A stretch of DNA of 64,000 bases from positions 992,001 to 1,056,000 of the forward strand of contig NZ_CP096971.1 in NCBI RefSeq assembly GCF_024758705.1, given 5' to 3'. Position numbers and translations under genes: made by a program. Source of the DNA: Sphingomonas sp. SUN019. GTDB lineage: Bacteria; Pseudomonadota; Alphaproteobacteria; Sphingomonadales; Sphingomonadaceae. Below the pieces are notes generated by a model that was not told the origin of the DNA, searched no databases, and saw only the letters and a program-made list of their open reading frames with translations. Of the stretch, positions 32,964 to 41,865 are shown piece after piece (within the stretch, counting starts at the first letter, position 1; every line of letters starts with the position of its first letter).

Positions 32964-33596
32964 GTGAAAACCCTCGTCATCGATACCGCCACCGCAGCCT
33001 GTTCGGTCGCACTGCTGGAACGCGGCGCTCTGATCGCGCGCGCGCATGAGACGGTCGAGCGTGGCCATGCCGAACGATTGCTGCCGATGATCGCCGAATT
33101 GCCCGATGGCGGGCGGGCGGCGCATATCCTGGTCGATGTCGGCCCCGGCAGCTTCACCGGCATCCGCGTCGGGATCGCCGCGGCGCGCGGGCTGGCGTTC
33201 GGCTGGAGCACCAGCGTTGCGGGTTATTCGTCGCTGGCGCTGATCGCCGCCGCTGCGTTCGAGGACGACGTGCCGTCCACGCTTGCGGTGGTGCTGGAAG
33301 GCGGGCACGGTGAAGTCTTCATGCAGGGATTTGCCGCCCCCTCGACCGGACCGATGGTCGCGACCGATGCGCTCGTGTCGCTGCTCCCCGCCGATGCGCT
33401 CGTCGCGCTTGCCGGACGTCCAGCCTATGGCAGCGGCGCGCGCTGGCTCACCGCGATCGATCCGGCGGTCGATGCGCGTGAGGCATTGCCCGACGCGGCG
33501 CGTGCTCTGCTGCTGCCCGACGCGTTCGTCACGCTGCCGCCGCGCCCGATGTACGGCCGCGCGCCCGATGCGAAGATCCCGGTGCCCCGCGCATGA
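32964..33596 (+). CDS. tsaB: tRNA t6A biosynthesis protein TsaB
   Basis: ASKHA-fold partner of TsaD in the threonylcarbamoyl-adenosine modification of ANN-decoding tRNAs (210 aa). It opens MKTLVIDTATAACSVAL and has the conserved VDVGPGSFTGIRVGIAAARGLAF segment. GTG start, with the RBS in the repeat. It overlaps rimI by four bases, and this tsaB-rimI pairing is common. Confidence 0.93.
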   Translation: MKTLVIDTATAACSVALLERGALIARAHETVERGHAERLLPMIAELPDGGRAAHILVDVGPGSFTGIRVGIAAARGLAFGWSTSVAGYSSLALIAAAAFEDDVPSTLAVVLEGGHGEVFMQGFAAPSTGPMVATDALVSLLPADALVALAGRPAYGSGARWLTAIDPAVDAREALPDAARALLLPDAFVTLPPRPMYGRAPDAKIPVPRA

Positions 33597-34069
33597 GTAC
33601 CGTATTGCGCATGATCGAGCTGCACACCGGCAGCGCGGCCGATCTTGGCGCGGTGGAAGCGGTAATGGACGTCGCATTCGATCCGCGCTTCGGCGAGGCG
33701 TGGACGCGCAGCCAGTGCCTCGGCATCCTCGCTATGCCCGGCGTGTGGCTGACGCTGGCGCGCGCCGATGGGGAGGTCGCAGGTTTCGCCCTGTCGCGCG
33801 CGATCCTGGACGAGGCCGAATTGCTGCTGATCGCCACCGCCCCCGCGTTTCGCCGGCGCGGGATCGGGGCGGCGCTGCTGCGGAGCGTGGTGTCGGAGGC
33901 GCGCGGGCGCGGCGTCGTCAAACTGCATCTGGAGGTGCGCGCGAACAACGATGCGATCGCGCTCTATATCGCGAATGGCTTCGCGAAGGTCGGCGAACGG
34001 CGCGGCTATTATCGCGGGAAGACCGGGCAGTCGTATGACGCGCACAGCTATGCCGTGGCGCTTGCCTGA
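33593..34069 (+). CDS. rimI: GNAT N-acetyltransferase RimI
   Basis: 158 aa GNAT enzyme that acetylates the N-terminal alanine of ribosomal protein S18. The acetyl-CoA pyrophosphate loop is RRRGIGAALL, and the C-terminal NDAIALYIANGFAKVGERRGYY is typical of RimI. The ATG overlaps the tsaB stop. Assignment to RimI rather than another GNAT relies on this pairing. Confidence 0.88.
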   Translation: MSTVLRMIELHTGSAADLGAVEAVMDVAFDPRFGEAWTRSQCLGILAMPGVWLTLARADGEVAGFALSRAILDEAELLLIATAPAFRRRGIGAALLRSVVSEARGRGVVKLHLEVRANNDAIALYIANGFAKVGERRGYYRGKTGQSYDAHSYAVALA

Positions 34070-34078
34070 CTCATTTCG

Positions 34079-34114
34079 GCTTGTTGCGAGTCGTTGGCAC
34101 TTTTCGCAACAAGC
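34079..34114 (+). promoter_or_regulatory. Inverted repeat in the fur promoter region
   Basis: Perfect 11-bp arms GCTTGTTGCGA and TCGCAACAAGC separated by 14 bases, 22 bases before the fur start. The dyad could bind a regulator, including Fur itself. It could also form an RNA hairpin ending rimI transcription, but no T tract follows. Confidence 0.45.
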
Positions 34115-34135
34115 ATTCCGTCCTATATTGCCGTC

Positions 34136-34558
34136 ATGCCCCGTAACATCGATCTCGAAGCGTTGTGCCACGAAAAGGGCCTGCGTATCACCGAACAGCG
34201 CAAGGTCATCGCGCGCGTCCTGTCCGACGCAGAGGACCATCCCGACGTGGAGAAGGTATATGCCCGCGCCTCCGCGATCGATCCGGGCATCTCGATCGCG
34301 ACGGTCTATCGCACCGTGCGGTTGTTCGAGGAGGCAGGCATTCTCGACCGCCACGATTTCGGAGATGGCCGCGCACGGTATGAACCGTCGCCCGAGGCGC
34401 ATCACGACCATCTGATCGACGTCGAGACGGGCAAGGTGATCGAATTCGTCGATCCCGAGCTGGAACAGCTGCAAAAGGCGATCGCCGAGAAGCTGGGCTT
34501 CCGCCTGGTCGATCACCGGATGGAGCTGTACGGGGTCAGCCTCAGCCGCCCGAGTTGA
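34136..34558 (+). CDS. fur: Ferric-uptake-regulator family repressor (Fur)
   Basis: 140 aa metal-responsive repressor. The winged helix is at about 1-85, with DHPDVEKVYARASAIDPGISIATVYRTV in parts and the motif TVYRTVRLFEEAG. The metal-site segment EAHHDHLIDVETGKVIEF contains the conserved HHDH. The ATG giving MPRNIDLEALCHEKGLRITEQR is the family start. In alphaproteobacteria such proteins may be Fur or Mur (Mn); the sequence cannot settle which. Confidence 0.9.
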   Translation: MPRNIDLEALCHEKGLRITEQRKVIARVLSDAEDHPDVEKVYARASAIDPGISIATVYRTVRLFEEAGILDRHDFGDGRARYEPSPEAHHDHLIDVETGKVIEFVDPELEQLQKAIAEKLGFRLVDHRMELYGVSLSRPS

Positions 34559-34590
34559 GGCGTAGTCTGCGACCATCACACCTTCGGCAC

Positions 34591-34694
34591 CCTCCCCGGC
34601 GAAGGCCGGGGTCCAGTTAGGCAAGCAGTCGTTGTGACGGTGTGTCGCTATCACCAATTTCGGTGCGACTGGACCCCGGCCTTCGCCGGGGAGA
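34591..34694. repeat. Family B palindromic repeat, copy 1 (fur - plsC)
   Basis: Arms CTCCCCGGCGAAGGCCGGGG (followed by TCCAGTT) and CCCCGGCCTTCGCCGGGGAG face each other around about 55 bases. The segment CCCCGGCGAAGGCCGGGGTC and its continuation CCAGTT are identical in the element at 47487-47588. The inner parts are divergent. Confidence 0.85.
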
Positions 34695-34719
34695 TAGCTT
34701 CTTCCTTGGCGCGAAAGAC

Positions 34720-35439
34720 GTGATCGGCAACATCCGCCTCGCCGCGCGCCTCTTCGCCCTCGTCGCCGCCCTCCTGCTCGCCCTGCCCCTGCACTTCGTT
34801 TGGCGCCTTTTCCGCTTCACCTCCCCGTGGCCCATGCTCTTCCTCGGCGCAGTCGGGTGGATCGTCGGGGCGCGGCGGCGGACGATCGGGACGTCGTTGC
34901 GCCGCGACGTGGTGTTCGTGTCAAACCATCTCAGCTGGATGGATATTCCGATCCTGGCCGGACGCAACGGCAGCGCGTTCGTCGCGAAGTGGGAATTGCG
35001 CGCCGTGCCGGTCATCGGCTGGCTCTGCACGCTGAACCGAACCCTGTTCGTGCGCCGTGACGACCGGATGGCCGTGGCGGAACAGATCAACGAGTTGCGC
35101 GACGCGCTGGCGGAGACGTGGGCGATCACGATCTTTCCCGAAGGTACGACCGGCGACGGCGTGACGCTATTGCCGTTCAAGGCGGCGTTGCTGGCGGTGC
35201 TCGATCCGCCGCCGCCGGGCGTGCTCGTCCAGCCGCTGCGGATCGACTACGGTGACGCGACGACCGAGCTGGCGTGGGTCGGCGACGAAACCGGCGCGTC
35301 GCACGCCGGGCGCGTTCTGCGCCGCCGCGGCAGTTTCACCGCGACGCTGCATTTCTGCGACCCGTTCGACCCGCGCGACTTCCCCGGCCGTAAGGCGGTG
35401 GCGGCGGAGGCGCGGCGACGGATCGAAGAGGTGGCCTGA
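34720..35439 (+). CDS. plsC: 1-acyl-sn-glycerol-3-phosphate acyltransferase
   Basis: 239 aa membrane acyltransferase that makes phosphatidic acid. One or two hydrophobic N-terminal segments (about residues 8-55) precede the HX4D motif NHLSWMD, and FPEGTTGDG is the substrate-binding motif. The frame is open upstream through the repeat at 34591-34694; the GTG at 34720 was chosen because upstream residues are repeat-encoded. This plsC-miaB neighbourhood is conserved in alphaproteobacteria. Confidence 0.9.
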   Translation: MIGNIRLAARLFALVAALLLALPLHFVWRLFRFTSPWPMLFLGAVGWIVGARRRTIGTSLRRDVVFVSNHLSWMDIPILAGRNGSAFVAKWELRAVPVIGWLCTLNRTLFVRRDDRMAVAEQINELRDALAETWAITIFPEGTTGDGVTLLPFKAALLAVLDPPPPGVLVQPLRIDYGDATTELAWVGDETGASHAGRVLRRRGSFTATLHFCDPFDPRDFPGRKAVAAEARRRIEEVA

Positions 35440-35478
35440 CCCCTCCCCTTCGGCGGCCCGATTTGATAGGGGCGCGCG

Positions 35479-36798
35479 ATGAACCCCACCACCAAGACCG
35501 CGCCGAAGACCTTTCACGTCAAGTCGTTCGGTTGCCAGATGAACGTCTATGACGGCGAACGCATGGCCGAACTAATGGCCGCCGATGGCCTGACGCATTC
35601 CGCCAATGCCGACGATGCGGACCTGATCGTGCTCAACACCTGCCACATCCGCGAACGCGCGACCGAAAAGGTCTATTCGGACATCGGGCGGCTGCGCAAA
35701 GTGGCGGGCAAGCAAGGCCGCGCGCCGATGATCGCGGTCGCGGGCTGCGTCGCGCAGGCCGAGGGCGAGGAGATCGTCCGGCGCGCGAAGGTCGACGTGG
35801 TGGTCGGGCCGCAGGCGTACCACAACCTTCCCGGGCTGGTCGCGCGGTCAGTAGCGGGCGGGGCGGCGATCGACACCGATATGCCGGTCGAATCGAAGTT
35901 CGATGCGATGCCCGCCCGCCGTCGCGTCGGGCCAAGCGCCTTCCTGACGGTGCAGGAAGGATGCGACAAATTCTGCACCTACTGCGTGGTCCCCTACACG
36001 CGCGGCGCGGAAGTCAGCCGTCCGTTCGCCGCGATCATGGACGAGGCGCGCGCGCTGATCGACGCGGGCGCGAAGGAGATCACGCTGCTGGGGCAGAACG
36101 TGAATGCCTGGGAGGATGGCGAACGGGGATTGCACGACCTGATCCGCGCACTCGACAAATTGCCGGGGCTGGCGCGGATTCGCTACACCACCAGCCATCC
36201 CAACGACATGAAGCAGGGCCTGATCGATGCGCACCGCGACATCGGATCGCTGATGCCGTTCCTCCACCTGCCGGTGCAATCGGGCAGCGACCGCGTGCTG
36301 CGCGCGATGAATCGCAGCCACACGACCGACAGCTATCTGCGCGTGCTGGACCGCGTGCGCGCCGCGCGGCCCGACATCGCGCTGTCGGGCGACTTCATCG
36401 TCGGCTTCCCCGGCGAGAGCGAGGCGGAGTTCGCCGAGACGCTGCGGCTGGTTGACGCGGTCGGTTATTCGCAGGCGTTCAGCTTTAAATATTCGCCGCG
36501 TCCCGGCACGCCCGCGGCGGAGATGGCGGACCAGATCGCGCCCGAGGTGATGGATGACCGGCTCCAGCGGCTGCAGGCGGCGCTGAACCGCGACCAGCAG
36601 GCGTTCAACGCCGCGACCGTCGGGCGGACGTGCGACGTGCTGATCGAGCGCGCCGGGAAACTCCCCGGCCAGATGCTCGGCAAATCGCCATGGCTGAACT
36701 CGGTTCACGTCATCGCCGACGCGGCGATCGGCGATATGGTGCGCGTGCAAATCACGGCGGCGGGGCCGAACGCGGTCACCGGCCGGATCCAGCCCTGA
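35479..36798 (+). CDS. miaB: tRNA-2-methylthio-N6-isopentenyladenosine synthase MiaB
   Basis: Radical-SAM methylthiotransferase (439 aa) acting on A37 of tRNAs. The N-terminal UPF0004 domain has cluster cysteines in [16 protein letters not shown] and VAGCVAQ. The radical-SAM motif is CDKFCTYC, and a C-terminal TRAM domain begins near residue 375. It is an Fe-S client of the Suf/Nfu genes in this window. Confidence 0.96.
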   Translation: MNPTTKTAPKTFHVKSFGCQMNVYDGERMAELMAADGLTHSANADDADLIVLNTCHIRERATEKVYSDIGRLRKVAGKQGRAPMIAVAGCVAQAEGEEIVRRAKVDVVVGPQAYHNLPGLVARSVAGGAAIDTDMPVESKFDAMPARRRVGPSAFLTVQEGCDKFCTYCVVPYTRGAEVSRPFAAIMDEARALIDAGAKEITLLGQNVNAWEDGERGLHDLIRALDKLPGLARIRYTTSHPNDMKQGLIDAHRDIGSLMPFLHLPVQSGSDRVLRAMNRSHTTDSYLRVLDRVRAARPDIALSGDFIVGFPGESEAEFAETLRLVDAVGYSQAFSFKYSPRPGTPAAEMADQIAPEVMDDRLQRLQAALNRDQQAFNAATVGRTCDVLIERAGKLPGQMLGKSPWLNSVHVIADAAIGDMVRVQITAAGPNAVTGRIQP

Positions 36799-36839
36799 AC
36801 AACCTCGCCGATTGCAAGAAATCGATAGTAAACCGCCTC

Positions 36840-36990
36840 TTGACACTTCTTCTGGCGTCGCCGAAGCTATCGCCATCGTGACTATTGTTACAAAACGATA
36901 ATTACATCACTGCGGCTGCCGAATCGATCATCGCATACAAGCGACGACGCCACAGGCGACGCGGTCAGGGATAGGCAAGAGGGGCTTAAA
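36840..36990 (+). promoter_or_regulatory. AT-rich upstream region of the M10/RTX protease gene
   Basis: A consensus TTGACA lies at 36840-36845, but no convincing -10 stands 16-18 bases further on. The stretch ATTGTTACAAAACGATAATT (36884-36903) is strikingly AT-rich for this genome and could be a regulator site or the real promoter. The start codon follows AAGAGGGGCTTAAA. Confidence 0.3.
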
Positions 36991-39381
36991 ATGAACTCGA
37001 TCGACGTAACCAATCTGGCATGTCAGTGTGCGTCATGCGCCGCCGGGGCGACGCATCATCTGGCGGGCAGCGACGAATGGACGCTCGCCGCGTCGCTCGA
37101 TCCCGACGCCGGTGGCACCTATGCCAACAAGACGATCTGGGACGTCGACGCGATCTCCGACAACCTGAACCGCACCGGCCAGTCGTGGTACCTCAACAAT
37201 TACGGCGAGCTGGACGACGGTGTCCTGAACTTCGGCTTCTGGTTGAACCAGCAGGAGATGGACAACAGCTATTACGTCAATGCGACGGGTACGAGCGCGT
37301 TCAGCGAAGTGTTCAACTTCAGCGCGTTCACCGGGGCGCAGGCCGATCTGGCGCGCGACAGCATCAAATTGTGGGATGACCTGATCAACATCTCGCTGCG
37401 CGAAACGAAGTCGGCCAACGCCGACATCACGTTCGGCAACACGAACACCGGCGGCGCGCAGGCCTACGCATACCTGCCGTTCGGTGACGTGTATGACGAC
37501 GCTTACTCGGCTTTCTACGATTTCGACGAAATCGGTCGTCTGGGCGGCGACGTGTGGATCGATGGCGGCGTGGCATCGAATTTCTTCCCGATCGCCGACA
37601 GCTATTATTCGAAGACTACGATGGTCCACGAACTGGGCCATGCGCTGGGTTTGAGCCATCCGGGCGACTATAACGCGACCGACGACAACGACGGCGACGG
37701 CGTGCCCGATCCGATCACCTATGCGAACGACGCGTATTTCGCGCAGGATTCGCTGCAATATTCGATCATGAGCTATTTCGACGCTTACGAGACGGGCGCG
37801 CAGCATGTCGACTTCACGCTGCTGAACTTCGCTTATGCCGCGACCCCGCTGGTGCACGACATTGCGGCGATCCAGGCGATCTATGGTGCGGACATGACCA
37901 CGCGCACCGGCGATACGGTTTACGGCTTCAATTCGACCGCCGGTCGTTCGGCGTACGATTTCACGGTCAACACGCGGCCGATCGTCTCGATCTGGGACGC
38001 GGGCGGCAACGACACGCTCGATTTCTCGGGCTGGAATACGCCGTCGCTGATCAACTTGAACGCAGGGTCGTTCTCGTCGGGCGGCGGGACCGAGAAGTTC
38101 CTGACGCTGGAAGAGGTCAACGCGAACCGCGCGGCGCTCGGCTTTGCGGCGCGTTCGCAGGCGACGTTCGATTTCTACGAAGACCTGAAGGCGCAACTCG
38201 GGCTGACCAATGGCCTGTTCAAGGACAACATCTCGATCGCCTATGGCGTCACGGTCGAGAATGCGGTCGGCGGCGGCGGTGACGATTTCATCATCGCCAA
38301 CGAAGTCGCCAACCGCATCGATGGCGGCGCGGGCAGCGACACGGTCAGCTACGAAACCGCAACCGCGGGCGTACGCGCCAGCCTGGTGACCGGTCGCGCG
38401 ACCGGCGCGTCGGGCAACGACACGCTGATCAGCATCGAGAACCTCGTCGGCTCCGATTTCGCCGACACGCTCGCCGGCAACAGCGGCAAGAACGTGATCG
38501 AAGGCGGATTGGGCAACGATCGTCTCAGCGGTGGCGGAGGGCGGGACTTGTTCGTGTTCCACACCAACGACGCCACCGGGGTCGACCGGATCGAGGATTT
38601 CTCGGCCGACGACTTCATCGCGGTCGACAAACGCCTGCTCGATCCGAACCGTGACGGCATCATCAATCCCGCCGCCAACGGCACGCTTTCGCTGGACCGC
38701 AGCGATGGCGACCGGGTCGCACTGGTCGGGACCGACACCTCGTTCGGGCTATCGTATCTCGGCGAACAGGACGGCTTGTTCTATTACGGCAATCGCGCCA
38801 GCGCGCCGGTGGCCGGCGATCGGCAGCACCTGGCGATCAGCACGGCCAGTGACGACAATCTGGCCAGCACGCGCGATGCGGCAGTGAGCGACATCTTCTT
38901 CTTCGACACCGGTGCGCCCGTGCCGACCGGAGACGATCGACTGACGGTGACCGCGCGTGACCTGATCGTCACCACCAGCGCGCTTGGTTCGCTGACGCTC
39001 GACAGCGATGGCGTGCTCGACCTGCCGAACGGCACCGCGACGATCCGTATCGCGCCGTCGCTGGGCAATACGTTCGAGTTCGACGGCACCGTCGTCAACG
39101 GCGGCACGACCTACTACGTCTATAGCGTCGAGGGTTCCTCGGTGGGTGTCGCCGACGTCGACTTCGGTCGCGGCGCATCGGTCGCACGCACTCCGGCCGC
39201 GGGTATCCTTTCGCCCGACGTCCTCGGCGTGCCGAACGCATTTGCCGGTGAAGCAGGCGCTTCGTCGTTGGCGGCGGCCTTCGTATCGAGCGGTTCGTCT
39301 GCGCCGACGATGACGATGATGCACACCGGCCATTTCTTCGCACCGGATGTGCTGACGCAGATCGACACCGCGATCTTCTGA
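36991..39381 (+). CDS. Serralysin-type (M10) metalloprotease with RTX repeats and a long C-terminal tail
   Basis: 796 aa. Zinc motif HELGHALGLSH (His213, His217, His223; Glu214) and Met-turn SIMSYF (Met260) define an M10B metzincin. Calcium-binding RTX nonapeptides (GGxGxDxU type) cover about residues 425-520, including GGAGSDTVSY and GGLGNDRLSGGGG. Unusually, about 275 residues follow the RTX block, and the N-terminus has a cysteine cluster (CQCASCAAG) instead of a signal peptide. Family members leave by type I secretion, but no ABC/MFP/TolC genes are nearby. A strong terminator follows. Confidence 0.88.
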   Translation: MNSIDVTNLACQCASCAAGATHHLAGSDEWTLAASLDPDAGGTYANKTIWDVDAISDNLNRTGQSWYLNNYGELDDGVLNFGFWLNQQEMDNSYYVNATGTSAFSEVFNFSAFTGAQADLARDSIKLWDDLINISLRETKSANADITFGNTNTGGAQAYAYLPFGDVYDDAYSAFYDFDEIGRLGGDVWIDGGVASNFFPIADSYYSKTTMVHELGHALGLSHPGDYNATDDNDGDGVPDPITYANDAYFAQDSLQYSIMSYFDAYETGAQHVDFTLLNFAYAATPLVHDIAAIQAIYGADMTTRTGDTVYGFNSTAGRSAYDFTVNTRPIVSIWDAGGNDTLDFSGWNTPSLINLNAGSFSSGGGTEKFLTLEEVNANRAALGFAARSQATFDFYEDLKAQLGLTNGLFKDNISIAYGVTVENAVGGGGDDFIIANEVANRIDGGAGSDTVSYETATAGVRASLVTGRATGASGNDTLISIENLVGSDFADTLAGNSGKNVIEGGLGNDRLSGGGGRDLFVFHTNDATGVDRIEDFSADDFIAVDKRLLDPNRDGIINPAANGTLSLDRSDGDRVALVGTDTSFGLSYLGEQDGLFYYGNRASAPVAGDRQHLAISTASDDNLASTRDAAVSDIFFFDTGAPVPTGDDRLTVTARDLIVTTSALGSLTLDSDGVLDLPNGTATIRIAPSLGNTFEFDGTVVNGGTTYYVYSVEGSSVGVADVDFGRGASVARTPAAGILSPDVLGVPNAFAGEAGASSLAAAFVSSGSSAPTMTMMHTGHFFAPDVLTQIDTAIF

Positions 39382-39400
39382 ACGACGACGAGCAAGGGAA

Positions 39401-39431
39401 AAGGGGCGCCGGGTTCGGTGCCCCTTTTTTT
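39401..39431 (+). terminator. Rho-independent terminator after the M10/RTX protease
   Basis: AAGGGGCGCC pairs with GGTGCCCCTT (one non-Watson-Crick pair) around GGGTTC, followed by seven or more T residues. The remaining 237 bases to phoH hold no ORF with recognisable content, apart from a small ACCGC/GCGGT hairpin. Confidence 0.9.
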
Positions 39432-39668
39432 GTCCGGCGCAGATTTCCTCCCGCCCGTGGCGGCAGGTGCGGCATCGGCGCAACGGCCCGCGACTTTCCC
39501 GTGACCTGCCCGAGAATTCGCTGTTCGCACGCCGCGTAACGCTGCAGGATCAGCACGGATGCGATGCCGGATCGACCATCGACGGAAAAGCGACATCACC
39601 GCGCTTTGCGGTCGTCAGGCTCGTCGCCGTACCCGCCGCCGCGCCGAACCCCAGCCGACAGGAGCCGC

Positions 39669-40667
39669 ATGAGCCGCAAACCCGTCCCCGCTCAATCGGG
39701 CGATCGCGCCCGCGTCGAACTGCTGTTCGACAAGCCGCAGTTGCTCGCGCAGTTGTTCGGTCAGTATGACCAGCATCTGGTCGCGCTGGAAAACAGGCTG
39801 GGCGTGTACATCACTGCGCGCGGCAACCGCATCGGGCTGGAGGGGACCGCCGAACAGGTGGCGCTGGCGCGCGACGTGCTGAACGACCTCTATCAACGTA
39901 TCCAGCGCGGCGAAGAGGTCGACACCGGCCTGGTCGACGCGTCGATCGCGATGGCCGCCGAACCGACGCTGGACGGGATCATCAACGCCGAACGCGGCCC
40001 CGCGCCGGCGATCATGATCCGCACGCGCAAGAAGACGATCGTCCCGCGTACGCCCGCACAGGCGCACTACATGCGCGAACTGACCTCGCACGAAATGATC
40101 TTCGCGCTGGGACCGGCGGGTACCGGCAAGACCTATATCGCGGTCGCGCAGGCGGTGGCGCAACTGATCACCGGCAGCGTCCAGCGGCTGATCCTCTCGC
40201 GCCCCGCGGTCGAGGCCGGCGAGAAGCTGGGCTTCCTGCCGGGCGACATGAAGGAAAAGGTCGATCCGTATCTTCGCCCGCTGTACGATGCGCTGCACGA
40301 CTGCCTGCCCGCCGAACAGGTCGAGCGGCGGATCGCCAGCGGCGAGATCGAGATCGCGCCGATCGCGTTCATGCGCGGTCGGACGCTGGCCGACGCGTTC
40401 GTGATCCTGGACGAGGCGCAGAATACCACCCCGGCGCAGATGAAGATGTTCCTCACCCGCTTCGGCCAGAACAGCCGGATGGTGATCTGCGGCGACCCGA
40501 AGCAGACTGATCTGCCCGGCGGGGTCGGCGCATCGGGCCTGGCCGATGCGACGACGCGACTTGAGGGGGTGGAGGGCATCTCGCTCTGCCGCTTCACCGC
40601 GGGCGACGTGGTGCGTCATCCAATTGTCGGGCGGATCGTGGAGGCGTATGAGGGGACCGAGCCATGA
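39669..40667 (+). CDS. phoH: PhoH-family ATPase
   Basis: 332 aa PhoH/YbeZ protein, a P-loop NTPase linked to RNA metabolism together with YbeY. Walker A is GPAGTGKT, Walker B is VILDEAQN, and the family signature SRPAVEAGEKLGFLPGDM is present. An N-terminal KH-like region covers residues 10-90. The ATG follows AGGAGCCGC; upstream in-frame codons show no homology. Its stop overlaps the inserted vapB start as ATGA. Confidence 0.95.
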   Translation: MSRKPVPAQSGDRARVELLFDKPQLLAQLFGQYDQHLVALENRLGVYITARGNRIGLEGTAEQVALARDVLNDLYQRIQRGEEVDTGLVDASIAMAAEPTLDGIINAERGPAPAIMIRTRKKTIVPRTPAQAHYMRELTSHEMIFALGPAGTGKTYIAVAQAVAQLITGSVQRLILSRPAVEAGEKLGFLPGDMKEKVDPYLRPLYDALHDCLPAEQVERRIASGEIEIAPIAFMRGRTLADAFVILDEAQNTTPAQMKMFLTRFGQNSRMVICGDPKQTDLPGGVGASGLADATTRLEGVEGISLCRFTAGDVVRHPIVGRIVEAYEGTEP

Positions 40668-40954
40668 ACGCGCCCCTGCCCCCTCCGACCCGCGCCGAAC
40701 AGCAGGCGCTCTCCGCTCCTTTTCTCATCGAGGATGAAGAACTCGTACGGGCGATCGCGCGACTTGCCGACGAACGGGGAACGCCGATGCACGAGATCGT
40801 TGCGTTGGCGATCGCCGACTACGCGCATCGTCATTCGCTAGCGTCGCCTGCCCCCGAGTGGTTGCGGCGGTTCTGGAACGAGCACCCGATGCCATTGCCG
40901 TCCGGACTTAAGGCGGACAAGCGCTTCTATGATTCGCTCAACGACGAGGAATGA
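40664..40954 (+). CDS. vapB: VapB-type antitoxin
   Basis: 96 aa. A short proline-rich start precedes a helical segment EELVRAIARLADERGTPMHEIVALAIADYAHRH that resembles the DNA-binding part of VapB-like antitoxins. The C-terminal PEWLRRFWNEHPMPLP would wrap the toxin. The ATG overlaps the phoH stop, and the stop overlaps vapC. It probably neutralises VapC, and may autoregulate only if a promoter exists inside phoH, since none is visible in the zero-length gap. Confidence 0.8.
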   Translation: MNAPLPPPTRAEQQALSAPFLIEDEELVRAIARLADERGTPMHEIVALAIADYAHRHSLASPAPEWLRRFWNEHPMPLPSGLKADKRFYDSLNDEE

Positions 40955-41361
40955 CGCTTTTCGTCGATGCCTCCGCGCTGGTGGCCATAATAGCACGCGA
41001 ACCTGAAGCACGACATTTCGCGGACCGAATCGGGTGGAAGGAAGATCGGTTCACTTCCCCCGTCGCGATCTGGGAAACCGTCCGCGCCGTCGCGCGCGTG
41101 CGCGATCTCGAATGGGACGAAGCGCGCGCCCTGGTAGCCGATTTCCTGCGCGACGCGAAAATCCAGGTGATGGCTATCGGCTCGCGCGAAGCGGAACTTT
41201 CGCTCGATGCGCATCAGAAATTTGGCAAAGGCGTGCACGCGGCGGCGCTGAACATGCGCGACTGTTTCGCCTATGCGTGCGCCAAGACGGCGGGCGGCGT
41301 GATCCTTTTCAAGGGCGACGATTTCGCAGAGACCGATCTGAAGGACGCGACGCTGACATGA
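40951..41361 (+). CDS. vapC: VapC toxin, PIN-domain ribonuclease
   Basis: 136 aa PIN nuclease. The acidic site is Asp6 (FVDASAL), Glu42 (IWETVRA), Asp104 (NMRDCFAYACA) and Asp124 (FKGDDF), all intact. The FGKG...AALNMRDCFAYACAK block is diagnostic of VapC. Family members cut tRNA or rRNA. The gene sits between phoH and ybeY with four-base overlaps on both sides. Confidence 0.93.
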   Translation: MTLFVDASALVAIIAREPEARHFADRIGWKEDRFTSPVAIWETVRAVARVRDLEWDEARALVADFLRDAKIQVMAIGSREAELSLDAHQKFGKGVHAAALNMRDCFAYACAKTAGGVILFKGDDFAETDLKDATLT

Positions 41362-41864
41362 TCCACATCGAATTGACCCGCGAAGAGCCGTGGCCGGACG
41401 GCGATTGGGAAGCGCTTGCCACCTCGGCGGCACGCGCCGCGATCGCGCAGACCCCGCATGGTGCGTTGCTCACCACCGCGGCGATCGTGGAGATCAGCGT
41501 GCGGCTGACCAACGACGACGAGGTTCATACGCTTAACCAGCAATACCGGCAGAGGGACAAGCCGACCAACGTGCTGTCCTTCCCGATGGTGCAGTCCGAT
41601 CTTATCGCCACCGTCAGCCAGAATAGCGACGACGGGGAGGTATTGCTGGGCGACATCGTCATGGCGCACGGGGTATGCACAGTCGAGGCGGCCGAGCGGG
41701 GAATCCCGATCGCGCAGCACGCCACGCACCTGCTGGTGCACGGCACGCTGCATCTGCTAGGCTACGACCATCTGAACGACGATGAGGGGGATGCGATGGA
41801 GGCGATCGAGCGGGACGCGCTGGCCGTTCTCGGCATCGCCGATCCCTATGCGATAGAGGACTGA
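41358..41864 (+). CDS. ybeY: Endoribonuclease YbeY
   Basis: 168 aa zinc-dependent RNase for 16S rRNA 3'-end maturation and 70S quality control. The metal motif is HLLVHGTLHLLGYDH (HGxLHLxGYDH). The ATG overlaps the vapC stop; the frame extends farther upstream inside vapC without homology. An acidic insertion VSQNSDDGEV is short. The phoH-ybeY-corC order is conserved apart from the inserted toxin pair. Confidence 0.95.
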   Translation: MIHIELTREEPWPDGDWEALATSAARAAIAQTPHGALLTTAAIVEISVRLTNDDEVHTLNQQYRQRDKPTNVLSFPMVQSDLIATVSQNSDDGEVLLGDIVMAHGVCTVEAAERGIPIAQHATHLLVHGTLHLLGYDHLNDDEGDAMEAIERDALAVLGIADPYAIED

Positions 41865-41865
41865 T

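Noticed and set aside
36840..36870. A sigma-70 promoter for the M10 protease based on TTGACA
   Set aside because: The -35 is perfect, but no acceptable -10 lies 16-18 bases downstream, so it is kept only as a low-confidence regulatory region.
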